Source: an uncultured Alistipes sp. (lineage in GTDB: Bacteria; Bacteroidota; Bacteroidia; Bacteroidales; Rikenellaceae). From it: a stretch of DNA of 64,000 bases. Of the stretch, positions 45,454 through 53,590 are shown piece after piece (positions within the stretch are counted from its first letter, which is position 1; each line of letters starts with the position of its first letter). The notes beneath the pieces are model-generated. The model saw only the letters and a program-made list of their open reading frames with translations. It did not search any database and had not been told where the DNA came from. Both the position numbers and the translations under genes were made by a program. The stretch is from positions 62,001 through 126,000 of the forward strand of contig CALUNG010000002.1 in assembly GCA_944321955.1 (NCBI GenBank), in the 5' to 3' direction.

Positions 45454-46665
45454 CTACTTTTTCTTCGAGGAGTAATACGAGGAATCGAGTCCGAGCGTAT
45501 ATCCGCTACGGCCGACCCAGGCCGCGATCATCACCAGTACGGTCAGAGCCGCATTGAACATAAACGGAAAAGTTTCGCCGTTGGCATGCATCACGTCGCG
45601 GAAAAAGTCCACAATGAATGGGCAGACCATGACCGACAGGTAATTGACGGCCATAACGAACGAAAGGGCGAGCGTTGCGAGCCGCGGCGGAGCTATGACT
45701 GCGGCCTTGTCGTAAATCAATGGCTGCATCACGCCGTAACCGAGACCGGCAAGAACACTTCCGGCAAGCAACAGGTATGGCGACCTGAAGATTCCCACGG
45801 CAACAAGTCCAGCTGCAATGGATGCCAACGACACGACATTCACATACGACCTCAATACACTTATGATGTAGTTGATAAAGAAACCCGGCAACATTATGGC
45901 CAGGAAAAAGGCAGAGATCATGAAACCGGAGAAAGAGCTGTCGATCTTGTAATCGTCTATCAAGAATGACGCATAGAACGTTATTACCAGCACGCTGTAT
46001 GTTATGAAGAAATAGAGCAGCATCAGACCGATAAGTTTGCGGCGGTCGATTGCCGTGTGTTTGAGCTGATCGCTGCCGGCAGGTTCCGGTGCGGATTTCT
46101 GTCTGTGCAGGAACGGTATCAGGGCCAGCGACACTGCAGGCAGCGTATATACCAGAAACGGCAGATGCCAGTCTCGGGTAGCGAGGTAACCGGTCAGCGA
46201 AGTTGCAAGGACAAGCGTCAGATTGTTTATCGCCGAGCTTATGCCGAGCTGCTTCACGCGATAGTCTCCGGTAAAATAGTCGACGACCAGCCCCGTCGAT
46301 AGCGGAATTACCATGCCGGCTCCCATGCCGAGTATGCAACTGATGACTATAAGCGCCGTCATGCTCCTGGCGAAGAAGCATGCTATACCGCTCAACAGGA
46401 ATATTACAAGCCCCGTCGTGAGAATACGCAGTTTGTACTTGCCGACCGAGAATCTGCCAGAAAGCAGGACGAACGGGATGATCAGCAACGACGGCAGTGA
46501 CGTCAGCATCTGAATTTCGAGGTCGCTGGCTTTTGGGAATATGTGGTTGAGATCGCCGAGAATGGGGGAGATGGCGAGTCCCGGCAACGACACCACGGCC
46601 GATACCGACCATATGGCCAGCAATACGGCGAGCGATATGGTACCCTTTCCTGTCTTGATTGTCAT
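45454..46665 (-). CDS. MFS transporter
   Basis: 403 residues with about 12 membrane helices, the usual MFS size. The segment LSGRFSVGKYKLRILTTGL between helices 2 and 3 is a degenerate motif A, and LGMGAGMVIPLSTGLVVDYF resembles motif C of the DHA1 drug-efflux group. The acidic/aromatic tail ends SYYSSKKK. The substrate is unknown. ATG at 46665 was chosen because the preceding in-frame residues look uncoded and the next helix starts a normal distance after it. Confidence 0.9.
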   Translation of the reverse strand: MTIKTGKGTISLAVLLAIWSVSAVVSLPGLAISPILGDLNHIFPKASDLEIQMLTSLPSLLIIPFVLLSGRFSVGKYKLRILTTGLVIFLLSGIACFFARSMTALIVISCILGMGAGMVIPLSTGLVVDYFTGDYRVKQLGISSAINNLTLVLATSLTGYLATRDWHLPFLVYTLPAVSLALIPFLHRQKSAPEPAGSDQLKHTAIDRRKLIGLMLLYFFITYSVLVITFYASFLIDDYKIDSSFSGFMISAFFLAIMLPGFFINYIISVLRSYVNVVSLASIAAGLVAVGIFRSPYLLLAGSVLAGLGYGVMQPLIYDKAAVIAPPRLATLALSFVMAVNYLSVMVCPFIVDFFRDVMHANGETFPFMFNAALTVLVMIAAWVGRSGYTLGLDSSYYSSKKK

Positions 46666-46713
46666 AGTATTTCTGTTTTTGCAGAAACCGACGCAAGTGT
46701 CGTACCAAAACAA

Positions 46714-46744
46714 CGCAGGCGTCGCGAATAACGCGACGCCTGCG
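46714..46744 (-). terminator. Terminator of the FISUMP-like lipoprotein gene
   Basis: Perfect 13-base inverted repeat CGCAGGCGTCGCG / CGCGACGCCTGCG, followed on the minus strand by TTGTTTTGG. Confidence 0.75.
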
Positions 46745-46764
46745 GCATATCGATCGATTTATCC

Positions 46765-48243
46765 TTACTGCACCTTGACGCAACGGATCTGCATGGCATT
46801 GGCGCGATACTGGTCCGAAGTAGCGTTGAATGCATTGATTACGGCGCGACTCGTATTCAGATCGAAGAACATGGCATTGGCCTTTGTGGCAGTAGCCGAG
46901 CCTGCGGCATTAGTCCAATAGTAGCCGACCCACGGCATCGGAGTATAGGGATACTCGTCCTTGTAGTTCATGTTCGAAAGTATGCCGTCGAAATAGCTGC
47001 GGTAACCCGATCCGGGATAGAAATATTTTTGTCCCGATCCGGTATCCGTAAGTTGCCAACCGTACAGCTTCTTCGCCTCGTCGAGATTCATGTTGTCCTC
47101 GGCCTCGGCAATGTCCAGAACGGCGAAGTCATTCTTTGCAGGCACACGCCAGCCCTTCGGGCAGGGATCGTACAGACTCTTTTCGCTTCCGGCACCCCAC
47201 AATGCATCATTACGGCTACCATACAGCCAGTCGCAGTCGTTTTCCGAAGTAGATGTTATGAACGTAGTCGGATGCTTGACCGTATATTCCACCGTTCCGG
47301 TCCCGGCCGTCGAAGCTTCGTATGAAACATATACGTACCCGCCGTCAACATTGTAGACCGTTTCGTCCGCATTTCTCGCGCAGTCGTAATATTCTGGACG
47401 CAGGAACGGATCCTTGCGGCCCCACTGGTAATAAAGACCATATCCGTCATGTATGGCGTCCGTATCTGTCGATCCGTCAGGATTTGCAAGAGCACCCAAG
47501 TTGCGAACCATGAACGTCACGCCGTTGGAATACGTCGCAACTCCGTCTGTCCGCGGATCTTTGCTTGCAGACCATACGTGCCAGCTCCACAGTATGTTGC
47601 CCGCATTGTCGTATGCTGCAATCAGCGCATTGCCATCCGTTATGTCGGTTGTCTCATTGCCTTCCTCATCCTTGGCATATCCCATATAGAAGTTAGCATA
47701 TCCGTCGGCATCAAGATTGATATACCTGAGAAGGTTGTTCTCAGACTGCCATAGAATGCCTATCGAAGAGGTCGCCAATGTTTCGGACGTTTCACCCTTG
47801 ACCTTGGCATTGAAGCGGTATTTCATGTTCGGTTGAGTCACCACATAGCAGTTAGACTGCGTGCCGTCGGCACTCAGGTCAACAGTAGCATCGACAATAT
47901 ATGCCACCAGCACGGCTCCGGCCGACCCGCCTTTCGGAGAGGTCGCCGAGAGGGTAATATTTGATGTGCGGGCTGCACCTTCGGCTTCTTCGCTCTCTGG
48001 AGCCGTTACGGTAACCGTACGCGATGCAAGATCCACTTCGGCGGACCATCCGCCCGTAACCGATGTTACACTGATATTCTTGACATTGACGGCATTGAAC
48101 TTTACTGTCGTACTTTCACCCCAGTCGTTGACGAATGCACCTGCAACAGGAAACGATACTTTGCACAAATCGTCCTTCTTGCACGACACGGCCGACAGCA
48201 GAGCGATGGCAGCAATTGCGAATATCCTGAAAAACTTATTCAT
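46765..48243 (-). CDS. Surface lipoprotein with BACON-like and FISUMP-like domains
   Basis: 492 residues. Signal LLSAVSC with lipidation at Cys21, followed by KKDD. Residues about 30-115 (SVTSVTGGWSAEVDLASRTVTV and the following ARTSNITLSATSPKGG) resemble a BACON/Ig-like domain. The C-terminal half has YDPCPKGWRVPAKNDF and YYWTNAAG, the signature of the FISUMP (Fibrobacter succinogenes major paralogous) fold, which resembles C-type-lectin-like or fimbrial-tip proteins. It is probably a surface adhesin or glycan-binding lipoprotein; this is inferred. It stands alone with its own promoter and terminator. Confidence 0.82.
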   Translation of the reverse strand: MNKFFRIFAIAAIALLSAVSCKKDDLCKVSFPVAGAFVNDWGESTTVKFNAVNVKNISVTSVTGGWSAEVDLASRTVTVTAPESEEAEGAARTSNITLSATSPKGGSAGAVLVAYIVDATVDLSADGTQSNCYVVTQPNMKYRFNAKVKGETSETLATSSIGILWQSENNLLRYINLDADGYANFYMGYAKDEEGNETTDITDGNALIAAYDNAGNILWSWHVWSASKDPRTDGVATYSNGVTFMVRNLGALANPDGSTDTDAIHDGYGLYYQWGRKDPFLRPEYYDCARNADETVYNVDGGYVYVSYEASTAGTGTVEYTVKHPTTFITSTSENDCDWLYGSRNDALWGAGSEKSLYDPCPKGWRVPAKNDFAVLDIAEAEDNMNLDEAKKLYGWQLTDTGSGQKYFYPGSGYRSYFDGILSNMNYKDEYPYTPMPWVGYYWTNAAGSATATKANAMFFDLNTSRAVINAFNATSDQYRANAMQIRCVKVQ

Positions 48244-48259
48244 AATCCAACGGATTCAT
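48236..48259 (-). other. Seven-codon upstream ORF overlapping the FISUMP-lipoprotein start
   Basis: MNPLDYE-stop in the leader; its stop codon TAA lies inside the first three codons of the main gene (ATGAATAAG). It could couple translation or be chance. Confidence 0.25.
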
Positions 48260-48274
48260 TGTTATAAATCCTTG

Positions 48275-48282
48275 CAAAGATA
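48275..48282 (-). promoter_or_regulatory. -7 element for the FISUMP-like lipoprotein gene
   Basis: TATCTTTG on the minus strand, 31 bases before the start codon. Confidence 0.55.
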
Positions 48283-48378
48283 TTAAAAACCTTATAAAAA
48301 GCGAATGTCCCGGGTATTTATTTCCACTTGGGAACAATTATTGTCATTGAGTAAACGAAATCAAATCACAATTATTAT

Positions 48379-49146
48379 ATGTCGGATAACAAAACAGCCG
48401 AGCGGAAAAATCCGGTGGATGCCGGATACCGCATAATCGTAGAAGAGGGAGGGCCGTTCCTGGTATACGGACGGCCTCCATTGGCCGAGCAGTTCATCAT
48501 GAGCAACGAGATGAACGAAAGCTGGTATTTTCAGGAAGGTCGCCACTTTTCGACCGAGACCGAACCCACGGCCCTGTGCCGTTGCGGTGCATCCCATAAC
48601 AAGCCATATTGCGACGGTACGCACAAGACGCACGCATGGAGCGGATCGCTTCCCGAAGAGGAGTCCATATCCGAATACGACACCGAAATTGTCGAAGGCC
48701 GGACGTTGACCATGACCGACGATCGCAAATATTGCACTTTTGCACGGTTCTGCGAGGCAGCCGGAGGCGTATGGCGCCATCTCGAGCACTCGGACAATCC
48801 CGAGTCGCGCCGAATAGCCATACGCGAAACGACATTGTGTCCAGGCGGTCGCCTCACGTCACACGACAACGCTACGGGCGAAGTCTTCGAACCGCACTAT
48901 GATCCGAGCCTCGGACTTGTCGAGGATCATACGGTCGGGGCGAGCGGAGGATTGTGGGTCCGCGGAGGAATACCCGTACAGCGCAAAGACGGCAAGACCA
49001 TTGCCGCACGGAACAGGGTGATGCTGTGCCGGTGCGGACAATCGGGCAACATGCCGTATTGCGACGGCACGCACGCGACGCTCAAATGGCGCGACAACCT
49101 CGACGGGACACCGGTCGGGGAGACCGTTCCCGAAGAGGTGTATTGA
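48379..49146 (+). CDS. Double-CDGSH iron-sulfur protein
   Basis: 255 residues with two CDGSH motifs: C67-x-C69...C78-D-G-x-H82 (CRCGASHNKPYCDGTH) and C217-x-C219...C228-D-G-x-H232 (CRCGQSGNMPYCDGTH). Each can hold a 2Fe-2S cluster with three Cys and one His. Between them a Fer4_19-like region (C119, C125 and CPGG at 154) may hold another centre. Proteins of this type are thought to act in electron transfer or iron-sulfur handling, but the role is not known. No clear promoter was seen in the 100 bases upstream. Confidence 0.92.
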   Translation: MSDNKTAERKNPVDAGYRIIVEEGGPFLVYGRPPLAEQFIMSNEMNESWYFQEGRHFSTETEPTALCRCGASHNKPYCDGTHKTHAWSGSLPEEESISEYDTEIVEGRTLTMTDDRKYCTFARFCEAAGGVWRHLEHSDNPESRRIAIRETTLCPGGRLTSHDNATGEVFEPHYDPSLGLVEDHTVGASGGLWVRGGIPVQRKDGKTIAARNRVMLCRCGQSGNMPYCDGTHATLKWRDNLDGTPVGETVPEEVY

Positions 49147-49211
49147 CACAATCGTCCACGAACCGATGTCCGCCTGCCGCATTCCGGTGGGCGGACATTT
49201 TCCCATATGAT

Positions 49212-49241
49212 TTTGAGTTTTCGGTTTTTTGAATATCTTTG
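49212..49241 (+). promoter_or_regulatory. Promoter of the antiporter gene
   Basis: TTTG (49212-49215), 18 bases, TATCTTTG (49234-49241). The 77-base leader holds a hairpin CCGCTG (49256-49261) / CAGCGG (49297-49302). Confidence 0.7.
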
Positions 49242-49318
49242 CGGCGACAAACGCACCGCTGTTCAACAACAACGGCCCTACGTATCCGGTCAATGTCAGC
49301 GGACAACAACATTAACCG

Positions 49319-50503
49319 ATGAAAAAAGTTCTTGCTTTTTCCTGTTTTCTGATGTTGGGGCTTGCCGCCTCGCAAATCCTTCCCGGAGTATTCGGCGACA
49401 GTTACGGGACATTCCGTATGGCTACGAATACCATGCTCTATATCTGCCTTTCGTTCATAATGATCAATGTGGGCCGCGAATTCGAGCTCGACAAATCCAA
49501 ATGGCGGACATACACGAAAGACTACTTCATAGCCATGGCAACGGCAGCTGCTCCATGGCTTCTCATAGCCTTGTACTACATGTTCGTACTGATGCCGTCG
49601 GTATACTGGAGCGACGGCACGGCATGGAAAGAGAACCTGCTGCTCAGCCGTTTTGCCGCTCCGACATCGGCCGGAATACTCTTCACGATGCTGGCGGCAC
49701 TCAAACTCAAGGAGAGCTGGATATACAAAAAGATACAGGTGCTGGCCATATTCGATGACCTCGACACGATACTGCTCATGATACCGCTGCAGATCATGAT
49801 GATGGGCATGCGCTGGCAGCTTTTCGCCGTGATCGTGATTGTCGTGGTGCTGCTGTGGTGGGGCTGGAAACGGCTCGAGGCATACGACATGCGCCAAAGC
49901 TGGCGGTACATTCTGTTGTATGCTGTTCTCGTATTCGCCGCAACCCAATCAGTCTACATCATATCGAAATATCTCTACGGAGAGCAGGGCAGCATCCACA
50001 TCGAAGTTCTGCTGCCGGCGTTCGTTCTCGGCATGGTAATGAAGAAACGCCATATCCATACCACAGAAGAGTACAAGGCATCGACCGCCATATCGTTTCT
50101 CTTCATGTTCCTTGTGGGCCTTAGCATGCCGCTGTTCATCGGCATAGGCTCTGCTGCCACGGCTTCGGCAGCTTCATTGACGGCGGCCCAGCCAATGATG
50201 CCATGGGGGACCATTGCCATGCACGTGGTCATGGTATCGTTCCTGTCGAACTTCGGCAAACTCTTCCCGATGTTCTTCTACCGCGACCGCAAACTCAGCG
50301 AACGTCTTGCACTGTCTATCGGCATGTTTACGCGAGGCGAGGTCGGTGCAGGCGTAATATTCATAGCACTCGGGTACAACCTCGGCGGCCCGGCACTTGT
50401 CATATCGGTGCTTACGCTGGTACTCAACCTCGTTCTGACCGGCATATTCGTCGTATGGGTCAAGAAACTCGCATTACGGACATATCGTCCAGAAACAGCA
50501 TAA
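49319..50503 (+). CDS. Sodium/proton antiporter-like membrane protein (CPA2/NhaA-like)
   Basis: 394 residues with about 11-12 membrane helices. SRFAAPTSAGILFTMLAALKLKESW, the conserved acidic pair IFDDLDTILLMI and the C-terminal GMFTRGEVGAGVIFIALGYNLGGPALVISVLTLVLNL motif are typical of monovalent cation/proton antiporters of Bacteroidetes. It should exchange Na+ or K+ for H+ at the inner membrane for pH and salt balance. The gene is monocistronic with a long leader containing a possible hairpin. Confidence 0.88.
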   Translation: MKKVLAFSCFLMLGLAASQILPGVFGDSYGTFRMATNTMLYICLSFIMINVGREFELDKSKWRTYTKDYFIAMATAAAPWLLIALYYMFVLMPSVYWSDGTAWKENLLLSRFAAPTSAGILFTMLAALKLKESWIYKKIQVLAIFDDLDTILLMIPLQIMMMGMRWQLFAVIVIVVVLLWWGWKRLEAYDMRQSWRYILLYAVLVFAATQSVYIISKYLYGEQGSIHIEVLLPAFVLGMVMKKRHIHTTEEYKASTAISFLFMFLVGLSMPLFIGIGSAATASAASLTAAQPMMPWGTIAMHVVMVSFLSNFGKLFPMFFYRDRKLSERLALSIGMFTRGEVGAGVIFIALGYNLGGPALVISVLTLVLNLVLTGIFVVWVKKLALRTYRPETA

Positions 50504-50520
50504 CCCGTGTCAATAAAACA

Positions 50521-50552
50521 GACAGGCGCCCGCTTTCGAGCGTGCGCCTGTC
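50521..50552. terminator. Bidirectional terminator between the antiporter and DUF3784 genes
   Basis: 14-base stem (one mismatch) GACAGGCGCCCGCT / AGCGTGCGCCTGTC closed by a TTCG loop. Confidence 0.8.
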
Positions 50553-50571
50553 GTTCTGTAAAACGCGGACT

Positions 50572-50862
50572 CTATCTGCGTTTGGCCCATGTATTGGCAA
50601 GAACCAAAGCCAAAGCAACGACAGCAATTATAGTAAAGGTTATGGCTATCTCGTTAATACCGCACAATCCGTCCACGGCTATCAATATCGCAACGGCGGC
50701 ACATACCGACGACATTACGGCCCTTAACCGTCCGCGGTAATAGTGCGACCGCTCCTCCTTGCTTGCCGTATTGTAACCGGCAATAAGCCAATCGCCCCAA
50801 CCGACGGCAATCAACACCGCCAGCAGCGCAAAAATAGCAGCCAGAACGAGATACGTCACCAT
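50572..50862 (-). CDS. Small membrane protein, DUF3784 family
   Basis: 96 residues with three predicted membrane helices. The segment GWGDWLIAGYNTASKEERSHYYRGRLRA between the first two is the DUF3784 signature (GxxxLIAGYNTxSKEE). The function is unknown. It lies 2 bases downstream of floA, apparently the last gene of the nfeD-floA operon, which hints at a role in membrane organisation. Confidence 0.87.
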   Translation of the reverse strand: MVTYLVLAAIFALLAVLIAVGWGDWLIAGYNTASKEERSHYYRGRLRAVMSSVCAAVAILIAVDGLCGINEIAITFTIIAVVALALVLANTWAKRR

Positions 50863-50864
50863 GT

Positions 50865-51842
50865 CTATTCCTGTTTTTTGTCGTGCTTGGCAAGTGACTC
50901 ACGCATCGAGGTATCCGCCATCACGTTTTTCATTCTGTAATAGTCCATGATGCCGAGATTGCCGTTGCGGAATGCTTCGGCCATGGCCAACGGCACTTCT
51001 GCCTCGGCCAGAATAACCTTGGCTCGGGCCTCCTGAGCCTTTGCACGGTTCTCCTGCTCGAGAGCAACGGCCATGGCACGACGCTCTTCGGCCTTGGCCT
51101 GAGCGATGTTCTTGTCGGCATCGGCCTGATCCATCTGCAGCTGCGCACCGATATTCTTGCCCACATCAATGTCTGCGATATCTATCGAGAGAATTTCGAA
51201 TGCCGTACCTGCATCAAGGCCCTTCTCCAATACTACGCGCGAAATGAAATCGGGATTCTCGAGGACGCTCTTGTGCGATACGGCCGAACCGATCGACGAC
51301 ACGATGCCCTCGCCGACACGCGCCAGAACGGTCTCTTCACCCGCGCCTCCGACCAGCTGCTTGATGTTCGCACGCACCGTTACGCGGGCCTTGGCAATAA
51401 GCTGAATACCGTCCTTGGCCACGGCTGCTACCGGAGGAGTATTGATGACCTTGGGGTTCACCGACATCTGCACGGCCTCAAATACGTCGCGTCCCGCCAG
51501 GTCGATGGCCGTAGCCATCTTGAAGTCGAGCATGATGCTCGCTTTCTGGGCCGAAACAAGGGCATGCACCACGTTTGTAACGTTACCACCGGCCAGATAG
51601 TGCGCCTCAAGCTCGTTGGGATTGAGATGTAGACCGGCCTTCGTACCCTCGATCATCGAAGAGACTATGACCGAAGGCGGCACCTTTCGCCAGCGCATGA
51701 GAATAAGTTGCAGAAGATTGATCTTCACGCCCGACACCAGCGCCGAAAACCACAATCCTACCGGGATGAAGTAGAATACGAGCCACAGCGCAACGAGGAC
51801 CAGAAAGACCACAAGAGCGATGATTCCGATTTCGAATTCCAT
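50865..51842 (-). CDS. floA: Flotillin-like protein FloA
   Basis: 325 residues. An N-terminal hydrophobic region (about 5-50) anchors the protein in the inner membrane, then a PHB/flotillin domain ([50 protein letters not shown]) and a long Ala/Glu-rich coiled coil (about 235-300). It belongs to the FloA/UPF0365 group that forms functional membrane microdomains. Its partner nfeD lies 12 bases upstream and the two are almost always paired. Confidence 0.96.
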   Translation of the reverse strand: MEFEIGIIALVVFLVLVALWLVFYFIPVGLWFSALVSGVKINLLQLILMRWRKVPPSVIVSSMIEGTKAGLHLNPNELEAHYLAGGNVTNVVHALVSAQKASIMLDFKMATAIDLAGRDVFEAVQMSVNPKVINTPPVAAVAKDGIQLIAKARVTVRANIKQLVGGAGEETVLARVGEGIVSSIGSAVSHKSVLENPDFISRVVLEKGLDAGTAFEILSIDIADIDVGKNIGAQLQMDQADADKNIAQAKAEERRAMAVALEQENRAKAQEARAKVILAEAEVPLAMAEAFRNGNLGIMDYYRMKNVMADTSMRESLAKHDKKQE

Positions 51843-51854
51843 AAAACTAATTAT

Positions 51855-52319
51855 TTATTTGGTTGATTTTCTTACAATGACGGTAAAGTTCTCGAAACCG
51901 ACCACTTCGATTTCGCATTTGGGGTCGATATATGCATCGACCGATTTGGCTTCATAGTTTTCGCCGCCTATTTCGACACGTCCCATGGGCGAAAGGCGCG
52001 ATACGGTCACACCGCGATCGCCGATTTTCAACTTGCTGTCGGGTTTGTTCATGCTCGATGAGCCGATCTCCTGTTTCAGGGAGAGTCGTTGCCATGTCTT
52101 GGCACGCAACGACAGGACGGTCGAGACAAGCGACACCACTATCACAACACCAACCACGACCAGGCCGACAACCATGCCGTAATCACGGAAAGCCATATAT
52201 ATGGCACTGCCGTAACATACGAGAGACAATATGCCGCCGATGGCCGATCCCGTTATAAGGACGAGTTCAGCAACAAGAAACAGTACACCGAGTATGATCA
52301 ACAGGATAACAAAAAACAT
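51855..52319 (-). CDS. NfeD-family membrane protein
   Basis: 154 residues. Two or three N-terminal membrane helices (about 2-23, 25-45 and 47-70) and a C-terminal OB-fold (about 95-154: KIGDRGVTVSRLSPMGRVEIGGENYEAKS and IEVVGFENFTVIVRK), the short NfeD form that goes with FloA. It probably regulates assembly of FloA microdomains. First gene of the nfeD-floA-DUF3784 operon. Confidence 0.94.
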   Translation of the reverse strand: MFFVILLIILGVLFLVAELVLITGSAIGGILSLVCYGSAIYMAFRDYGMVVGLVVVGVVIVVSLVSTVLSLRAKTWQRLSLKQEIGSSSMNKPDSKLKIGDRGVTVSRLSPMGRVEIGGENYEAKSVDAYIDPKCEIEVVGFENFTVIVRKSTK

Positions 52320-52339
52320 AAGGCAGTCATTTTATTGGT

Positions 52340-52371
52340 TAAAGATAGCCATTTATCGGCATTTATGCAAA
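52340..52371 (-). promoter_or_regulatory. Promoter of the nfeD-floA operon
   Basis: On the minus strand TTTG (52371-52368), 20 bases, TATCTTTA (52347-52340), 20 bases before the nfeD start. Confidence 0.65.
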
Positions 52372-52455
52372 CAGGCGACCGGTTTTTTGAGCATCACTCA
52401 CATCTTCAATCACGTAACACGAACCGATTTACGTACAACGGGAAGATAAAAACGC

Positions 52456-52463
52456 TATCTTTG
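52456..52463 (+). promoter_or_regulatory. -7 element for the duplicated-domain lipoprotein gene
   Basis: TATCTTTG, 40 bases before the start codon; no clear -33 element. Confidence 0.5.
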
Positions 52464-52503
52464 CGGATGATATTTACAAACATATACCTTACAATCAAAG
52501 CCT

Positions 52504-53520
52504 ATGAAAAAATCTTTATTCCTGATTGCGACGTTCGCATTGGCGCTTGCCGGATGCGATAAAGGAGCTACAGACAACACTGATGACGGCAACAAGCCCC
52601 CTGTAACACCGACTCTTACGGAAGGCGTAACAGCCGAAGCCTATTATGCAGGCGCATTCGACGAAAATGCCGATCTTGGCAGCTATTGGATCAACTTCTA
52701 TCCCGACGACAACGAAATGGACGATTTCGGCGAACTTCTCAACGAATCGGGATACATATTCTGCATTTCGTTCAGCGCACCGGTAGCCGAGAATCCCGAT
52801 CTGGCCGTACTGCCCGACGGTACATATACCGGATCGGAAGAGATTTCCGACATGACGTTCAGAATCAATGACGAGAACGAGTCCTACGTAATCCGCCTTG
52901 TAGACGGCTCAACGGTACAGACTGCCGTAACCGGCGGCACGGTCAACCTTACAGTAACCGACGGCATATATCAGATTGAGTGCGACCTCACGCTCGAAGG
53001 CGACGAGGCTTACACATATTCATATACCGGCGAGGTTGTCTTCCACAATCGTTCGGCCGAGGGCATGTACACCACACTCAAAGATGACGTATCGATCACG
53101 GGACTCAGCCAGGGCTACGTAGAGTTGTTCGGTGAGAGCATGTTCGAAGATGCCGACTCCGAAATGGCCCGCATAGTCCTCGGGGATGACAATTTCGACA
53201 TATTGACCCTGCTGGGCAAGGGACACGGCGTAGTCATCGACTTCAACATACCAATAGGTTCCGAATCTATTCCCGACGGTCAGTACGAGATACTGCCGAG
53301 CGATGCAACATCTATTCCGGCCGGGACACTTGTTCCGGGCATGATCTATTACTCGATGTTCTACGGATGCTGGTATTTCTCCGGTCAGAACGAAGCTGCC
53401 CTGTGCGACGGCACTGTCGAGATATCGCATAGCGGAAGCGAGTACCAGCTGTCATTCTCGCTCAAGGACGGATATGGACATACCGTAACCGGCTCATACA
53501 ACGGAGAGCTTTACGAGTAA
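52504..53520 (+). CDS. Lipoprotein with an internal duplication, function unknown
   Basis: 338 residues. Signal peptide ending LALAGC with lipidation at Cys18, then an acidic/Thr-Pro linker. Two similar all-beta domains follow (about 40-180 and 200-338): both contain PDGTY or PDGQY, a GTV strand (GGTVNLTVTDGIYQIECDL against DGTVEISHSGSEYQLSFSL) and end in SYTGEV or SYNGEL. I do not recognise the family. The protein is very acidic and probably sits in the outer membrane. The gene stands alone between a promoter element and a strong terminator. Confidence 0.8.
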   Translation: MKKSLFLIATFALALAGCDKGATDNTDDGNKPPVTPTLTEGVTAEAYYAGAFDENADLGSYWINFYPDDNEMDDFGELLNESGYIFCISFSAPVAENPDLAVLPDGTYTGSEEISDMTFRINDENESYVIRLVDGSTVQTAVTGGTVNLTVTDGIYQIECDLTLEGDEAYTYSYTGEVVFHNRSAEGMYTTLKDDVSITGLSQGYVELFGESMFEDADSEMARIVLGDDNFDILTLLGKGHGVVIDFNIPIGSESIPDGQYEILPSDATSIPAGTLVPGMIYYSMFYGCWYFSGQNEAALCDGTVEISHSGSEYQLSFSLKDGYGHTVTGSYNGELYE

Positions 53521-53540
53521 CATCTTAAACCGATACTAAA

Positions 53541-53575
53541 GAAGAATGCCAGGCAATGCCTGGCATTCTTCTTTT
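53541..53575. terminator. Bidirectional terminator between the lipoprotein and SPOR-protein genes
   Basis: Perfect 14-base inverted repeat GAAGAATGCCAGGC / GCCTGGCATTCTTC followed by TTTTT. Confidence 0.9.
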
Positions 53576-53590
53576 TACATCCGATGCAAC

